37,347 nt of DNA from a virus (IMGVR_UViG_3300020583_000025:1-37347), one strand, 5' to 3'. Positions 1 to 9,051 are shown, numbered from the stretch's first letter. Numbers and translations are program-made. The notes: generated by a model not told the origin, from the letters alone.

Positions 1-8
1 TCCGATCT
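1..8. other. Residual sequencing-adapter bases
   Basis: The first eight bases read TCCGATCT, the 3' end of the standard Illumina adapter. In the second copy of this region near the window's right end the sequence before the shared part is different and continues the terminase reading frame. These bases are therefore very probably a library artefact. The first two terminase codons in the window should be ignored. Confidence 0.85.
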
Positions 9-741
9 ATCTGACTTTGACGGTGACTATGGGCAAAAGTGCAAAGGATTTAGCCAAGAATACCCATTTACGGATGAGGAGGCGTTCTTAAATTCAATCA
101 CTGATACCTTTATCACAGTCGAACCGGTACAAAGAGCCAGGAAGGCTCAAGTTGAATCAGAATCGGCTTTGCTGCTTGGGGTTGATCCAGCACGAGGCGG
201 ACAAGATAAAAGCGCAATCATTAGACGACGTGGCCGAAAAGCTTTTAAAAGCGAAACGTTCCAAGGATTGGACACAATGCAGCTCGTGGGGAAGATTAAG
301 CACATTATTGATACTGAACGACCCCACAAAGTATTTATTGATTGCATTGGGATAGGCGCGGGCGTGGTGGATAGGTTGCACGAAATGGGCTACGAGTGTG
401 TTGTGGGTGTGAACGTGGCGAGAGCTGCCAATAACCCTGACCAATTCTTAAACCTGCGTGCGGAATTATGGAGCGAAATGCGTGACTGGTTTAACCAGGA
501 TATGCCCGTACAGATTCCAGACGACCCAGACTTACAAAAAGAGCTTTGCGGCTTGGGCTACGATTACAACAGTTCAGGGCGTTTAGTGATTGAGAGTAAG
601 AAAGATGCGAGAAAGCGTGGCATGAATAGCCCAGACAAAGCCGACTCGCTAATGATCACGTTTGCTTATGGACAGCATGCGGGAACGTCTTCTTACCAAC
701 CTAATTTTATACCGGAGCATACAGCAGGGAGATTGATATAG
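1..741 (+). CDS. terL: Terminase large subunit, C-terminal part (nuclease domain)
   Basis: This is the 3' portion of a gene that begins at 36453 near the right end. Joined across the overlap the protein is 500 residues. This part carries the RNase H-fold nuclease that cuts concatemeric DNA during head filling. Acidic residues sit where the family expects them: Asp316 in LGVDPARGG, Asp368 in VFIDCIGIGAG, and the late DKADSLM motif (Asp466/Asp469). The frame is open from the window edge to TAG at 739-741. The gene lies between small terminase and portal, the usual late-operon position. The identification is firm; the window edge explains the missing N-terminus. Confidence 0.93.
   Translation, partial: SDLSDFDGDYGQKCKGFSQEYPFTDEEAFLNSITDTFITVEPVQRARKAQVESESALLLGVDPARGGQDKSAIIRRRGRKAFKSETFQGLDTMQLVGKIKHIIDTERPHKVFIDCIGIGAGVVDRLHEMGYECVVGVNVARAANNPDQFLNLRAELWSEMRDWFNQDMPVQIPDDPDLQKELCGLGYDYNSSGRLVIESKKDARKRGMNSPDKADSLMITFAYGQHAGTSSYQPNFIPEHTAGRLI
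8..133. repeat. Left copy of the contig-end overlap
   Basis: These 126 bases are identical to 37222-37347, and both copies lie in the same terminase reading frame. Such an overlap is what an assembler produces from a circular or circularly permuted molecule. Because it falls in the middle of terL it is unlikely to be a biological terminal repeat. Joining the ends gives a unit of about 37,214 bp. Confidence 0.9.
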
Positions 742-745
742 AAGT

Positions 746-813
746 GTTTACTAGACGTTTAGTAAACGTTTAGTAGACGACCACTGGACATCCACTGGAT
801 AGCCACTGGACAT
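746..813 (+). repeat. 11-bp-period iterated repeats between terL and portal
   Basis: Two families of short direct repeats follow each other with an 11-bp period. ACGTTTAGTA occurs at 755-764 and 766-775. CCACTGGA occurs at 781-788, 792-799 and 803-810. GTTTACTA (746-753) and TAGTAAAC (760-767) also form an inverted repeat. A spacing close to one helical turn suggests several protein molecules bound on one DNA face. Terminase recognition or local regulation are possible roles; neither is shown by the sequence. Confidence 0.75.
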
Positions 814-840
814 ACATAACCAAACTAAAAGGATTTAGTG

Positions 841-3150
841 ATGGCCAAGAAAGCGGAAAAGATAGCGCATGAAGCGCGACTCGCCTGTGAAAAATGGCGC
901 GAGGGGTTTAAGTGGAATATTGACCAATACCACGAGATGCATACCTTTGTACTCGGCCAGCAATGGACAGACGAGGAAGAGGACGACATGATTAAGACGT
1001 TCCGTAAAGTGCCGATGGTTGCTAATAAACTCGGTGCAATGGCGAACTCTTTGCTGGGCGAACAACAACAAAACACGCCACAGCTTCAAGTCGTACCGAT
1101 GACTAACTGTGATGAGAATACGGCTCATTTGCGAGAGCTGATTGTCAAAGACATTATGTTCTCAACTGATGCAACCATCACTTACCAGGTCGCAGCCGGA
1201 CAAGCAGCCATCGGAGGCTATAGCGCGTTCTATGTAGGAACTGATTACACACACCAACGCTCATTTGACCTTGATATTTGTTACGGTCATTTCAAAGATG
1301 CTACACGCACATACTTCGATATAAGTGCCGAGACTCCAAACAAAACGGATGGTATGCACTGCGGATATATCACACGCATGAGTCGCGATAAATTCCGTGA
1401 GATTTACGGTAAAGACTTAGAAGAAAAAATATCAAAGACTATGAGTCCAACAGCAAGCGCAGAAGATATAGCCCTTGCAGTCCAACCAGAAGCAGGGGAA
1501 GACCCGTTTACCTGGGCAGATAATGAAGCAATTACAATTATTGACCACTTTAAGCGCAAGTTTGAGAACGATACGCTTTATAAATTATCAAATGGTAAAA
1601 CATATAATCAAGAAGAACTTGACGAGCTGATAGAAAAATCTCGCGAGATGAATGCCCAGCTAGAAGAGAACCGAGACGATTTAGATTTAACCGCAGCCGT
1701 TGGCCAAGACATGCCAGGTATGGACTTGATGCCTCAAGATACCAACATGGACTTGATGTCTACAGAAACCAAGGAAGCCCAAGGCATAGCAAGCATGGGT
1801 GATTCTAATGCCGAAGAAGTCGAAGAGATTCCCATCGAGGAAGATTACGACATGATAACACTTTGGGATGATGGCGAGCCTGTTCGCATTGAGGACAAGC
1901 GGAAGTTTAAATCGTACAAAATTTGGCATTACAAAATTGCCGGTGATTACATCCTGGAAGATGGCGAATTCCCAGCCGAACAACTGCCCGTTATATTCAT
2001 GGATCAAAATAGTTTCTATGACAAAAACGGCAAACAAGTTTGTCGCAGCTTCTTTGGTGACTGTAGAGATACTCAGCGTTATATCAACTACATTCGCACG
2101 CAATCAGCCTTTATCCTCAAGATATCCCGTTACGACCAATTCATAGGCAGCAAGAAGAACGTACAAGGCTTAGATACCCAAAGAAATTGGCGTGATCCAA
2201 ATGCCGTTCAGGGATTACTTGCTTACGATGAAAGCCCAAGCGGTGCTAAACCTGAACAATTAAGACCGCCTGAGTTATCAGCCTCTTTGCTTCAACAATA
2301 CGAAATCGCAATACAAGATTTGTACTTAGCTACTGGTCTTTATCCTACGCAACTCGGCCAACAAGGTAACGAAGTCTCAGGCAGTGCAATCGATGCGCGT
2401 ACCCGTCAAGGCTCCTATTCAACTTATTGTTTCTTCAATTCCGTAAATCGTGCCATTACAACAGGTGGATCGGTTGTAAACGAGATGATCCCTCGTGTTT
2501 ATGATTCTGAGCGCGTTATCACCCTCATGATGCCTGACGAGGGAATGAAGAACATCACAGTTAATAAACAAATGGATGACTACGGTGAACTTATTGAAAA
2601 CGACATTCGCAAGGGTACTTATGAAGTACGCCTTAAAGCTGGTCCTAGTTTTGAAGGCCAAAAGGAACAGGCATTACAGTCATTACGAGAAGTCCTACAA
2701 GCAGACCCAGAGACTTTTAAACTTGTTGCAGATTTGTACGCTGACAACCTCCCATTATCAAATAACCTTGAGATTAAAAACCGCCTTAAAACGATTGTTC
2801 CGCCTGAAATCATTGAGGCAGGCAAGACAGGCAAGATGCCACACGAAAGCGGTCAACCAACACCCGAACAACAAATGATGCAGCAACAAATGCAGATGCA
2901 ACAACAGCAAATGCAAATGCAGCAAAAAGAAATCCAACTAAAAGAGGAGGAGATAAGACTTAAACAACAAAAAATCCTAATGGATGCACAAGTAGCACTT
3001 CAAAAACTTGAAACGGAAAAACTAGTAGTTGCAGGAGATATACAAGAGCAGGAGCTACGTTATCTCGCTGAAACGCAACGTACACAAAGTGATGAGTCAA
3101 TAGCTCACGCTGACAATTTGGTGAGGATATTGACGCATAAGATTCAATAA
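841..3150 (+). CDS. Portal protein, P22 gp1-like
   Basis: The product is about 769 residues, near the size of the P22 portal (725), and lies directly after terL. The dodecameric portal sits at one head vertex, docks the terminase motor and forms the DNA channel. The N-terminal two thirds resembles P22-type portals; the last ~120 residues are an extended Gln/Met-rich coiled coil (repeated QMQMQQ, then KEEEIRLKQQ), consistent with the helical barrel of this family. An in-frame GTG at 838 is possible, but AAAAGGA lies 7 bases before the ATG at 841, so 841 is preferred. The next gene is the scaffold, 19 bp downstream. Confidence 0.9.
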   Translation: MAKKAEKIAHEARLACEKWREGFKWNIDQYHEMHTFVLGQQWTDEEEDDMIKTFRKVPMVANKLGAMANSLLGEQQQNTPQLQVVPMTNCDENTAHLRELIVKDIMFSTDATITYQVAAGQAAIGGYSAFYVGTDYTHQRSFDLDICYGHFKDATRTYFDISAETPNKTDGMHCGYITRMSRDKFREIYGKDLEEKISKTMSPTASAEDIALAVQPEAGEDPFTWADNEAITIIDHFKRKFENDTLYKLSNGKTYNQEELDELIEKSREMNAQLEENRDDLDLTAAVGQDMPGMDLMPQDTNMDLMSTETKEAQGIASMGDSNAEEVEEIPIEEDYDMITLWDDGEPVRIEDKRKFKSYKIWHYKIAGDYILEDGEFPAEQLPVIFMDQNSFYDKNGKQVCRSFFGDCRDTQRYINYIRTQSAFILKISRYDQFIGSKKNVQGLDTQRNWRDPNAVQGLLAYDESPSGAKPEQLRPPELSASLLQQYEIAIQDLYLATGLYPTQLGQQGNEVSGSAIDARTRQGSYSTYCFFNSVNRAITTGGSVVNEMIPRVYDSERVITLMMPDEGMKNITVNKQMDDYGELIENDIRKGTYEVRLKAGPSFEGQKEQALQSLREVLQADPETFKLVADLYADNLPLSNNLEIKNRLKTIVPPEIIEAGKTGKMPHESGQPTPEQQMMQQQMQMQQQQMQMQQKEIQLKEEEIRLKQQKILMDAQVALQKLETEKLVVAGDIQEQELRYLAETQRTQSDESIAHADNLVRILTHKIQ

Positions 3151-3169
3151 ATGACAGGGAGATGTCGAA

Positions 3170-4069
3170 ATGGCTACAGAAGTAAGCAACATTGATGATT
3201 TGTTAATGGGGGGCAGTTCGCCATCAATTCCGGCAACGCCCGAGAGCCGATACGAAGAGCAGGAGACACCAGATACATCTTACGGTGATATTGATTCACC
3301 TGAGCCAGACGCTAGAGACTTAGAGTCACCTCAAGATGAGCGAGACGAGCCACAAGATGAGGAACCGAAAGAGAGAGAGGAAGATTATGACGATTATGGA
3401 AATACTAAAACGCCTCCTAAAACATATACTGAGGAAGAAGTTAACGAGCGCATTAATAAAGCAGTTCGTGAGAGGCTTTCTCGGGGTGATAATAAGAATC
3501 AACAGCCTACGCAGCAACAAGTGGCCCAACAAGCTCAAGGTTTCGAGTACAATCCCGATTCGGAGGAATCTTGGGAAGGTCAACTAGAGAAATTTGTTGA
3601 GAGAACCGTATCAAAGATTGGCCAGAAACAAGCGCAGCAACAACAACAAGCCCGAGATGAGCAAGTACAAGCTGATTTTGAAGACAAGTTTAGCCGTGGC
3701 ATGAATCGCTTTAGTGACTTTAGAGACGTTGTAGGGTCACAGCCTGTCACAGACCCAATGACCTATGCGCTTCGTGGATTGCCTGACCCTGCGGCCTTTA
3801 TTTATGCAGCTAGTAAGCGTCATCCGCAAGAATTGTCACGGATATCACAAATCCAAGACCCCGCAGCACAAATCATGGAAATGGGAAGACTAGAGGAACG
3901 TATGAGAAAAGCAGCTCCGAGTACCAAAGCCCCTAGACCTGTAAGCAAAAGTCGTGAAGATAGTAGTTTGCCAGTTAAAGGCAAGAAGACTGAGCCATCT
4001 ATTGAAGATTTAATAGCTAAGTCTGATGCAAAACGAAAGGCTCATTTGAACCAGAAGAGGGGTAGATAA
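3170..4069 (+). CDS. Scaffolding protein, P22 gp8-like
   Basis: The 299-residue product has the length of P22 scaffold (303) and the same place between portal and coat. It would template procapsid assembly and leave before DNA packaging. The first ~90 residues are acidic and Pro-rich. The middle (about 110-165) is Gln-rich coiled coil. The C-terminus is short and strongly basic (AKRKAHLNQKRGR), as expected for the coat-binding helix-turn-helix at the end of gp8. AGGGAG precedes the ATG by about 8 bases. The call rests on position, size and charge pattern, since scaffold sequences diverge strongly. Confidence 0.85.
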   Translation: MATEVSNIDDLLMGGSSPSIPATPESRYEEQETPDTSYGDIDSPEPDARDLESPQDERDEPQDEEPKEREEDYDDYGNTKTPPKTYTEEEVNERINKAVRERLSRGDNKNQQPTQQQVAQQAQGFEYNPDSEESWEGQLEKFVERTVSKIGQKQAQQQQQARDEQVQADFEDKFSRGMNRFSDFRDVVGSQPVTDPMTYALRGLPDPAAFIYAASKRHPQELSRISQIQDPAAQIMEMGRLEERMRKAAPSTKAPRPVSKSREDSSLPVKGKKTEPSIEDLIAKSDAKRKAHLNQKRGR

Positions 4070-4269
4070 TGGAGCATAAGTTAGATATGGAATTTAGAGC
4101 GTATTGTCATGATTTTAATTGCCATATTTCTTATAGTCTTAATGATTTTGAGCGAAGTAAACCAGAAATTTTAGCTGAAATCCTTAAGACTATTGAGGCG
4201 CAAATGAATCAACATATTCAATTAAAAAAGATAAAAATGAATAAAGAGGCGAATTTGACAGATTGTTAA
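4069..4269 (+). CDS. Small protein of unknown function between scaffold and coat
   Basis: This 66-residue ORF starts inside the scaffold stop codon (TAATG overlap), which suggests translational coupling. The product is polar with a predicted helical centre (ILAEILKTIEAQMNQH) and a basic tail. Cys12, His13, Cys18 and His19 fall in a short stretch that might bind a metal, but no known finger pattern is evident. I do not recognise a family. Overlap with the scaffold and same-strand placement in the head operon make it probable as a real gene. Confidence 0.6.
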   Translation: MEHKLDMEFRAYCHDFNCHISYSLNDFERSKPEILAEILKTIEAQMNQHIQLKKIKMNKEANLTDC

Positions 4270-4450
4270 TCACGTTCTAAGATGTTTTTAATCGCTGTAC
4301 AGACGTGTATAGGCTTTCCGTCGGCCGAGTTATAAAGCAGTAAAAATTTAGGCGTGTATCTCTTGTCGCCCGCCGGACAAATGGTAGTTAGGCACTTAAG
4401 CATGATGCTTGAGTAATTAATCAACATTTGTTCGGTCAGGGAGACTGCAA
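4270..4450. other. Intergenic leader of the coat gene with a hairpin
   Basis: No convincing gene lies here. ACTTAAGCA at 4394-4402 and TGCTTGAGT at 4406-4414 form a 9-bp hairpin with a 3-base loop and one wobble pair, 36 bases before the coat start. There is no clear T-run, so it is more likely a leader structure than a terminator. GGGAG about 8 bases before the coat ATG is a good ribosome binding site. Confidence 0.5.
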
Positions 4451-5698
4451 ATGCCAAATATTTTTCGCGAAACCCAGTACGTTCTGGATGACGTTTTTGT
4501 ACGCTTCTGGAACTCTCTAGCCTTTGCTAGAACTGCTAATAGAAACCTTGAAGGCGATTTTAAGAACTTAAGATTCGCTACTGGTCAAACAATCGACTAC
4601 CGCTTAGAAGAAAGATACCTTGCTGGTGAAGGCGCTACAGCTACAGCCGAAGCTCGTGTACAGGTAATTCGACCTCTAACAATTTCTAAACAATTCCGTA
4701 CCATGATTGAATACACAGGGTTTAACCTGACGTTCGACCGTGCGCGAGATGAACCTTATTTAGAAATGGCGAATGCTCCAAGGGCTAAACGTCTTGGTAA
4801 CTTGGTTGAGAACTTCATTGCTGACACGTTCCAAAACCAAGTCTATCAATCCGTGGGTACTCCTGGCGTTCCTGTAGACTTTAACACCATTCTAAGCGCT
4901 GATGCTTTAATGACTCAGCTTGGTATACCCGAAGATGGCAAGCGTTATGCTGCTGTACCTCCTCGCGTATCAGCTAACTTGAACAATGACTTGTATAACG
5001 TCTTCAACAACACTGTAAACACTGGTGCGTTGATTGATGGCTTTATTGGTCACTTGTCAGGTTTTGACTTCTTCAAGACTAACTTCTTAAGACGACAAAT
5101 TGCTGGTGCTGGTCAGTTAGGCGGTACTCCTCCTGCTGGTATGTTGCTCGCTGGTACTGTAACCAATGGCCCTATCGTTGGTGGCAATACAATCGCTGTG
5201 ACTGGATTGGGTCAAGCCCCTGGAACTGTCGTATTTAATCTAGGTGACGTGATTCAAGTAGCTCCTGCTGCTGGTGTGTACATGGTTAACCCATTGACCT
5301 ACGAACCCATCTACGAAGCTCCTGCGCAATTCGTTGTTACTGCTCAGGTCATATCTTCCGATGGTAACACTGCAACTATCCCTGTTAACCCTACGATTGT
5401 TATTGATGGTGCGCGTCAAAACATCAGTGCTGCTATTCCTAACGGCGCTCAAATGTTGCTGTACGCATCTCATAACGTGTCATTGGCTTACCACACCCAA
5501 GCCGTAGTCTTTGCTGCTCCTCCTATCAAAGAACTGCGCGGTGGTGTTGAGGCTGTGACTCGATACTCTGACTTGTACAAACTTTCTATGACCTACTCAT
5601 TGGGTGCAGACATCAGAAACTACGAACAGTTAGACCGTATCGACGTAATTTGCGGGGTCGCAATTAACCCTGAGTTTGCTGTGATGATTATGTCCTAA
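4451..5698 (+). CDS. Major capsid protein, P22 gp5-like coat
   Basis: The product is 415 residues against 430 for P22 coat and directly follows the scaffold. The N-terminal arm and long helix region (about 1-150) are followed by a beta-rich insertion at about 230-335, where P22 coat carries its inserted telokin-like I-domain. A HK97-type core resumes before the C-terminus. Genes in this block follow P22 order exactly, which supports the assignment. A strong hairpin lies just downstream and may set the ratio of coat to later genes. Capsomer assembly would be guided by the scaffold upstream. Confidence 0.9.
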   Translation: MPNIFRETQYVLDDVFVRFWNSLAFARTANRNLEGDFKNLRFATGQTIDYRLEERYLAGEGATATAEARVQVIRPLTISKQFRTMIEYTGFNLTFDRARDEPYLEMANAPRAKRLGNLVENFIADTFQNQVYQSVGTPGVPVDFNTILSADALMTQLGIPEDGKRYAAVPPRVSANLNNDLYNVFNNTVNTGALIDGFIGHLSGFDFFKTNFLRRQIAGAGQLGGTPPAGMLLAGTVTNGPIVGGNTIAVTGLGQAPGTVVFNLGDVIQVAPAAGVYMVNPLTYEPIYEAPAQFVVTAQVISSDGNTATIPVNPTIVIDGARQNISAAIPNGAQMLLYASHNVSLAYHTQAVVFAAPPIKELRGGVEAVTRYSDLYKLSMTYSLGADIRNYEQLDRIDVICGVAINPEFAVMIMS

Positions 5699-5704
5699 GT
5701 TCAT

Positions 5705-5749
5705 AGCCCTACGACACAGTATAGATTTTGGATGTTGTGTCGTAGGGCT
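5705..5749 (+). terminator. Long hairpin after the capsid gene (attenuator or partial terminator)
   Basis: A perfect 14-bp inverted repeat, AGCCCTACGACACA (5705-5718) and its complement (5736-5749), encloses a 17-base loop seven bases after the coat stop codon. The following bases are GCTTTC, not a strong T-tract. It probably acts as partial terminator or 3' stabiliser so that coat mRNA is more abundant than distal message. Confidence 0.6.
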
Positions 5750-5769
5750 GCTTTCAACAGGGGTTAATG

Positions 5770-6015
5770 ATGCAAGAACATGAACACGAAGAGCTAGTAC
5801 CTTATCTTGGAAAATCCGTACCACGCAGAGGCTTTAGAGCTTTTATCTATGCCCGTGATGGACGTGAAAAGATAGCTGAATCCTACGATGAATTCGAGTT
5901 ATTTACTCATAGTGACGATTGGTTTGCTACGAAAGAAGATGCTCTAGCACCAAAAAAAGAAGCTATTGAGGAACCAAAAGAACCAGTTAAGCCCCGTAAA
6001 AAAACGGAGGGATAA
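5770..6015 (+). CDS. Small charged protein between coat and gp4
   Basis: The 81-residue product has an acidic His-rich start, a compact middle (residues about 15-60, with RGFRAFIYARDG and DDWFATKEDA) and a Lys/Pro-rich tail. Similar small ORFs occur at this place in P22-type genomes, from memory and without a search. It may be a virion or assembly protein, but no function is assigned. ATG at 5767 is also available, but the GGGG purine run at 5760-5763 lies 6 bases before 5770 and only 3 before 5767. The stop codon overlaps the start of gp4. Confidence 0.65.
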   Translation: MQEHEHEELVPYLGKSVPRRGFRAFIYARDGREKIAESYDEFELFTHSDDWFATKEDALAPKKEAIEEPKEPVKPRKKTEG

Positions 6016-6956
6016 TGGCTTACACATTCCGAGACTATGCTTTTCAAGTCTACCGCTTGATAAGTGCGTCTAATCCTACAACGCCGCTACATGGTGATGA
6101 TGAAAAGCTCTGCTTGCAGGTTTTAAATCAGCTCATGCAGTCTTATGCGGGCAATGGTCAAATGCTAACGATAGCGAAGACTCTGACTTGCCCTATTAAT
6201 ATTGGCATTAATACCATTCGCTTTGTGGATAATAACTATCCCACTGATACCATCATGCGCGAGATTGTGACGCTGACATTAAACTCACCGTCTTTCACTG
6301 TCGCTGATGGAACACTTTATAACCCTGGCGAACAAGTCACAGGGAACGGAATTCCTACATTAAGTTTTATCGATTCTATTGATGGCAATTTGGTAACACT
6401 AAACAACGTCTCAACCATCACTGGAACCTCAACGCTTCAATTCATTCAGCCTATTGTTATACCTGGGATTGTCTTTATTAAGCAGGGAAGGCTCGCAAAC
6501 CTTGATAATGCCTGGTTAATTTTATCAGGGGTGACTTACCCATTAATTGATAAATCTCGTGATGACTTTTTAGCGGCTTGGAAATATGAACCACTTCAAG
6601 GATTGCCACGCTTTGCGATCACTTTTCCCGACACAGAATATGTTGATATTAGGCTTTATCCTGCACCTAGCCAGTTCTTTGAATTCTTTTGTAGAGGAAA
6701 ATTCCAGCTCTCGGCATATACCAAAGATTCCGACATGTCGAATTTACCTCAATATTTTGTACGATTTTTGCTCTTCGCGGGTGCGCGTGACGTTTGCATG
6801 TACAAAGGACGAACCGAAGCATGGACACCCAAACTAGAACAAATGTACATGGAAGCCTATGACATCATGGTATCAACCAGTGAAGTTAATCTCTCCATTA
6901 CTGGTGATGAGCAATCCCTACTAAATGGCGCATGGCGTGTCAGGGCAGGGATATAA
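6015..6956 (+). CDS. Tail accessory / DNA stabilisation protein, P22 gp4-like, with an inserted beta domain
   Basis: P22 gp4 binds under the portal once DNA is packaged and forms the first ring of the neck. This protein has 313 residues against 166 in P22. The N-terminus (about 1-60) matches the family pattern, with conserved LCLQVLNQLMQ and YAGNG. The gp4 fold appears interrupted by an insertion at about residues 85-146. That insertion closely resembles a segment of the tail-collar protein at 13771-15402, noted as a separate finding. ATG lies in the stop of the previous gene and its own stop overlaps the next ATG, so the three genes are coupled. Confidence 0.85.
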   Translation: MAYTFRDYAFQVYRLISASNPTTPLHGDDEKLCLQVLNQLMQSYAGNGQMLTIAKTLTCPINIGINTIRFVDNNYPTDTIMREIVTLTLNSPSFTVADGTLYNPGEQVTGNGIPTLSFIDSIDGNLVTLNNVSTITGTSTLQFIQPIVIPGIVFIKQGRLANLDNAWLILSGVTYPLIDKSRDDFLAAWKYEPLQGLPRFAITFPDTEYVDIRLYPAPSQFFEFFCRGKFQLSAYTKDSDMSNLPQYFVRFLLFAGARDVCMYKGRTEAWTPKLEQMYMEAYDIMVSTSEVNLSITGDEQSLLNGAWRVRAGI

Positions 6957-8740
6957 TGCCTATCCAACAACTACCCATATTTTGCTACTACGACGTTCAA
7001 CGCTTTACGCAATTTGGTTCTATGGATTGCGCGAACTGGTACGGTATTCAAGTTGAATCTGGAAAAAAGCAACAAGCTTTATATCCAGCAATGGGTAGAA
7101 AACATGTTACTTATTTAAATGAAAATCGTCTGGTTTATAACACTGAACCACGAGATGAATTTCGGACTATTAATTATTTGTACGTCATTGATGGCACGCA
7201 AGTTATAGCCTATGACAGTGCATTTAATGCGCAAACAATTGGAACTATTGGCCTTACAGGTGAGCTGTGGTTTGCCTATTTGCCGGTGGGTGATTCAGTT
7301 TATGCTTTGCTAACTAATGGCGTAAATATTTACATCATCACTGAGACAGGAACGACAGTCACAATGACTGTGTGCACTGATACGAACGCTCCTACAAAAC
7401 CTCAGTATGTCGCAGCTTTCGGCGGCCGATTTGTCGTAAGTCAAATGGGAACCCCGATAAATTATCTTACTCAGATTAACTTGGGTGGCTCTCCTCCTGT
7501 TAATCCGGCTAAGATTTTTACTATTCCAGACGGAGGAGCTGGATTCGCCCTGTTTTTCAGCTCTTCTGGAATTGTAAGGTCTTATGCAGTATTACACACG
7601 CAATTATACATTTTCACCGACTTCACAACCGATATTTGGGCAAATATTGCCACTCAAATCACCGTTGCCGGTGTGACTCGTGAATTTCCGTGGAAAATTA
7701 ATACCTCTTATAACTGGGATTATGGAATAGCTGACCCTTTGAGTCTATCTGTAGACTTTGGGCGCATGGTCTGGCTCGGTAAAAATACCAGTGGGCTTGT
7801 CACTTTTATGGCTTCTGATGGTGGTCAACCAGTTGTTATATCCACTCAAGCGGTTAACGTACTGCTTGAAAATGCGTCGGATGATGACAACGGATTAAGC
7901 CCATTCTTACGTGCAACGACTGACGGGTTTTTGTATCAATACGAAAATACGATTTTTTATCGTGTATCGGCAGGGATTTATGATAATACTGAATTACTAG
8001 ACCCAACGACTTTTGCAAACTCCTTGGAATATAACTTTGAAACCAAGACATGGGGAAGAGTTATTGAATTAAATGGTAGCCGTTGCCGTATTCAAAAGCA
8101 TGTTTACTTTAACAATAAACATTTGGTAATTGTTCAAGGTGATCCAGCCATTTACGAGATGGCAGGAAATATCTATCATAATGAATTAAGGAACCCTGCG
8201 CAGTCAGACGCACAAGAAGCTAATGCATTTTTGAAGTTCCCAATGCGTTATGAGCTGATTACGCAGCAAATTTATAATGAAGACTATTCGGAATTCATAG
8301 ATGATTATGTCGAAATTGACTTTGTATTTGGTGATCAGACGTTCTATAAGAGCAATGCACCTTTTCTTAACACCACATTCATTATTGACGAAATGGGCAA
8401 TGGACTCCTTCCGCCAAGCCCTGTGTACATGGTCACAGAAGACGGAAGTCAATTCATCATTGCGGAAGGAGGAAATACACCTACTTTTGATGATAATCAT
8501 TACAATGCCCTCTTTAAGCCTCACATTGAATTATATTATTCTGATGATGGTGGCGTATCTTTCCTTACTGCTGATTTGCGAGAGTTTAGTCAATTAGGAC
8601 ACTACCGATGGCGCATGCGCTGGTATGAACTCGGAATCAGTCGGAATCGTTGCTATAAACTTGTTTGTGTAAGCTCGGCTCCCATAGTTATACTAGGAGC
8701 TGTACGCAATACTCGGCGTGCGAGCGGAGGAGCTAACTAA
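6956..8740 (+). CDS. Packaged-DNA stabilisation protein, P22 gp10-like
   Basis: P22 gp10 follows gp4 in the neck and carries the tail needle and spikes. This product is 594 residues, longer than P22 gp10 (472), and is beta-rich throughout. Its start pattern (MDCANWYGIQVESGKKQQ, then ALYP) fits the stabilisation-protein family, in which a rotated N-terminal strand precedes a beta-propeller-like body. An in-frame ATG at 6932 exists, but the ATG at 6956 overlaps the gp4 stop (TAATG) and is preferred. The order gp4-gp10-ejection proteins strongly supports the role. Confidence 0.87.
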   Translation: MPIQQLPIFCYYDVQRFTQFGSMDCANWYGIQVESGKKQQALYPAMGRKHVTYLNENRLVYNTEPRDEFRTINYLYVIDGTQVIAYDSAFNAQTIGTIGLTGELWFAYLPVGDSVYALLTNGVNIYIITETGTTVTMTVCTDTNAPTKPQYVAAFGGRFVVSQMGTPINYLTQINLGGSPPVNPAKIFTIPDGGAGFALFFSSSGIVRSYAVLHTQLYIFTDFTTDIWANIATQITVAGVTREFPWKINTSYNWDYGIADPLSLSVDFGRMVWLGKNTSGLVTFMASDGGQPVVISTQAVNVLLENASDDDNGLSPFLRATTDGFLYQYENTIFYRVSAGIYDNTELLDPTTFANSLEYNFETKTWGRVIELNGSRCRIQKHVYFNNKHLVIVQGDPAIYEMAGNIYHNELRNPAQSDAQEANAFLKFPMRYELITQQIYNEDYSEFIDDYVEIDFVFGDQTFYKSNAPFLNTTFIIDEMGNGLLPPSPVYMVTEDGSQFIIAEGGNTPTFDDNHYNALFKPHIELYYSDDGGVSFLTADLREFSQLGHYRWRMRWYELGISRNRCYKLVCVSSAPIVILGAVRNTRRASGGAN

Positions 8741-9042
8741 TGACTACTATCTTTTTAGACCGTATTGATGCTTCCCCGATTCTAAGTGACACATTTGAAC
8801 CGGCATTTGCTACGTGGCTTGCTGTTCTCGTCAACGTTCTGAACGAAGATATTCAAGATATTCAGGGTTATTTTAATTTATTGCAAGCTCAAGGCTATAC
8901 GGATGCTCAAATCACAGCTATGAACACTGCTACACCAAGCTTGTTAAACAACGGTGTTTTGCTTTATGACACTACAAATAATGTTTATGTTGGAAAAATT
9001 AGTGGGTCATTAGTCAAGTTCACTACGACCTCATACCCATAA
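8740..9042 (+). CDS. Small virion-operon protein of unknown function (tail-needle position)
   Basis: A 100-residue protein coupled to gp10 by TAATG overlap. In P22 the genes here are gp26 (tail needle) and gp14 (assembly factor). This protein is too short to be a full needle. Residues about 1-65 look helical (LAVLVNVLNEDIQDIQGYFNLL), and the last 35 are beta-like, ending in a repeat seen in small phage tail proteins (VGKISGSLVKFT). It may be a reduced needle, a head-closure partner or an assembly protein. No function is assigned. Confidence 0.6.
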   Translation: MTTIFLDRIDASPILSDTFEPAFATWLAVLVNVLNEDIQDIQGYFNLLQAQGYTDAQITAMNTATPSLLNNGVLLYDTTNNVYVGKISGSLVKFTTTSYP

Positions 9043-9051
9043 GGAGATGTT

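Noticed and set aside
2419-2661. Many antisense ORFs of 60-140 codons across the virion and recombination genes
   Set aside because: They lie opposite or out of frame with well-supported genes, lack ribosome sites and have low-complexity or Cys/Leu-rich translations typical of shadow frames.
4266-4457. A 63-codon minus-strand ORF between scaffold and coat
   Set aside because: It reads somewhat like a protein, but none of its possible ATG starts has a ribosome site, it overlaps the coat ribosome site and start, and no promoter is seen. I left the stretch as an intergenic leader.
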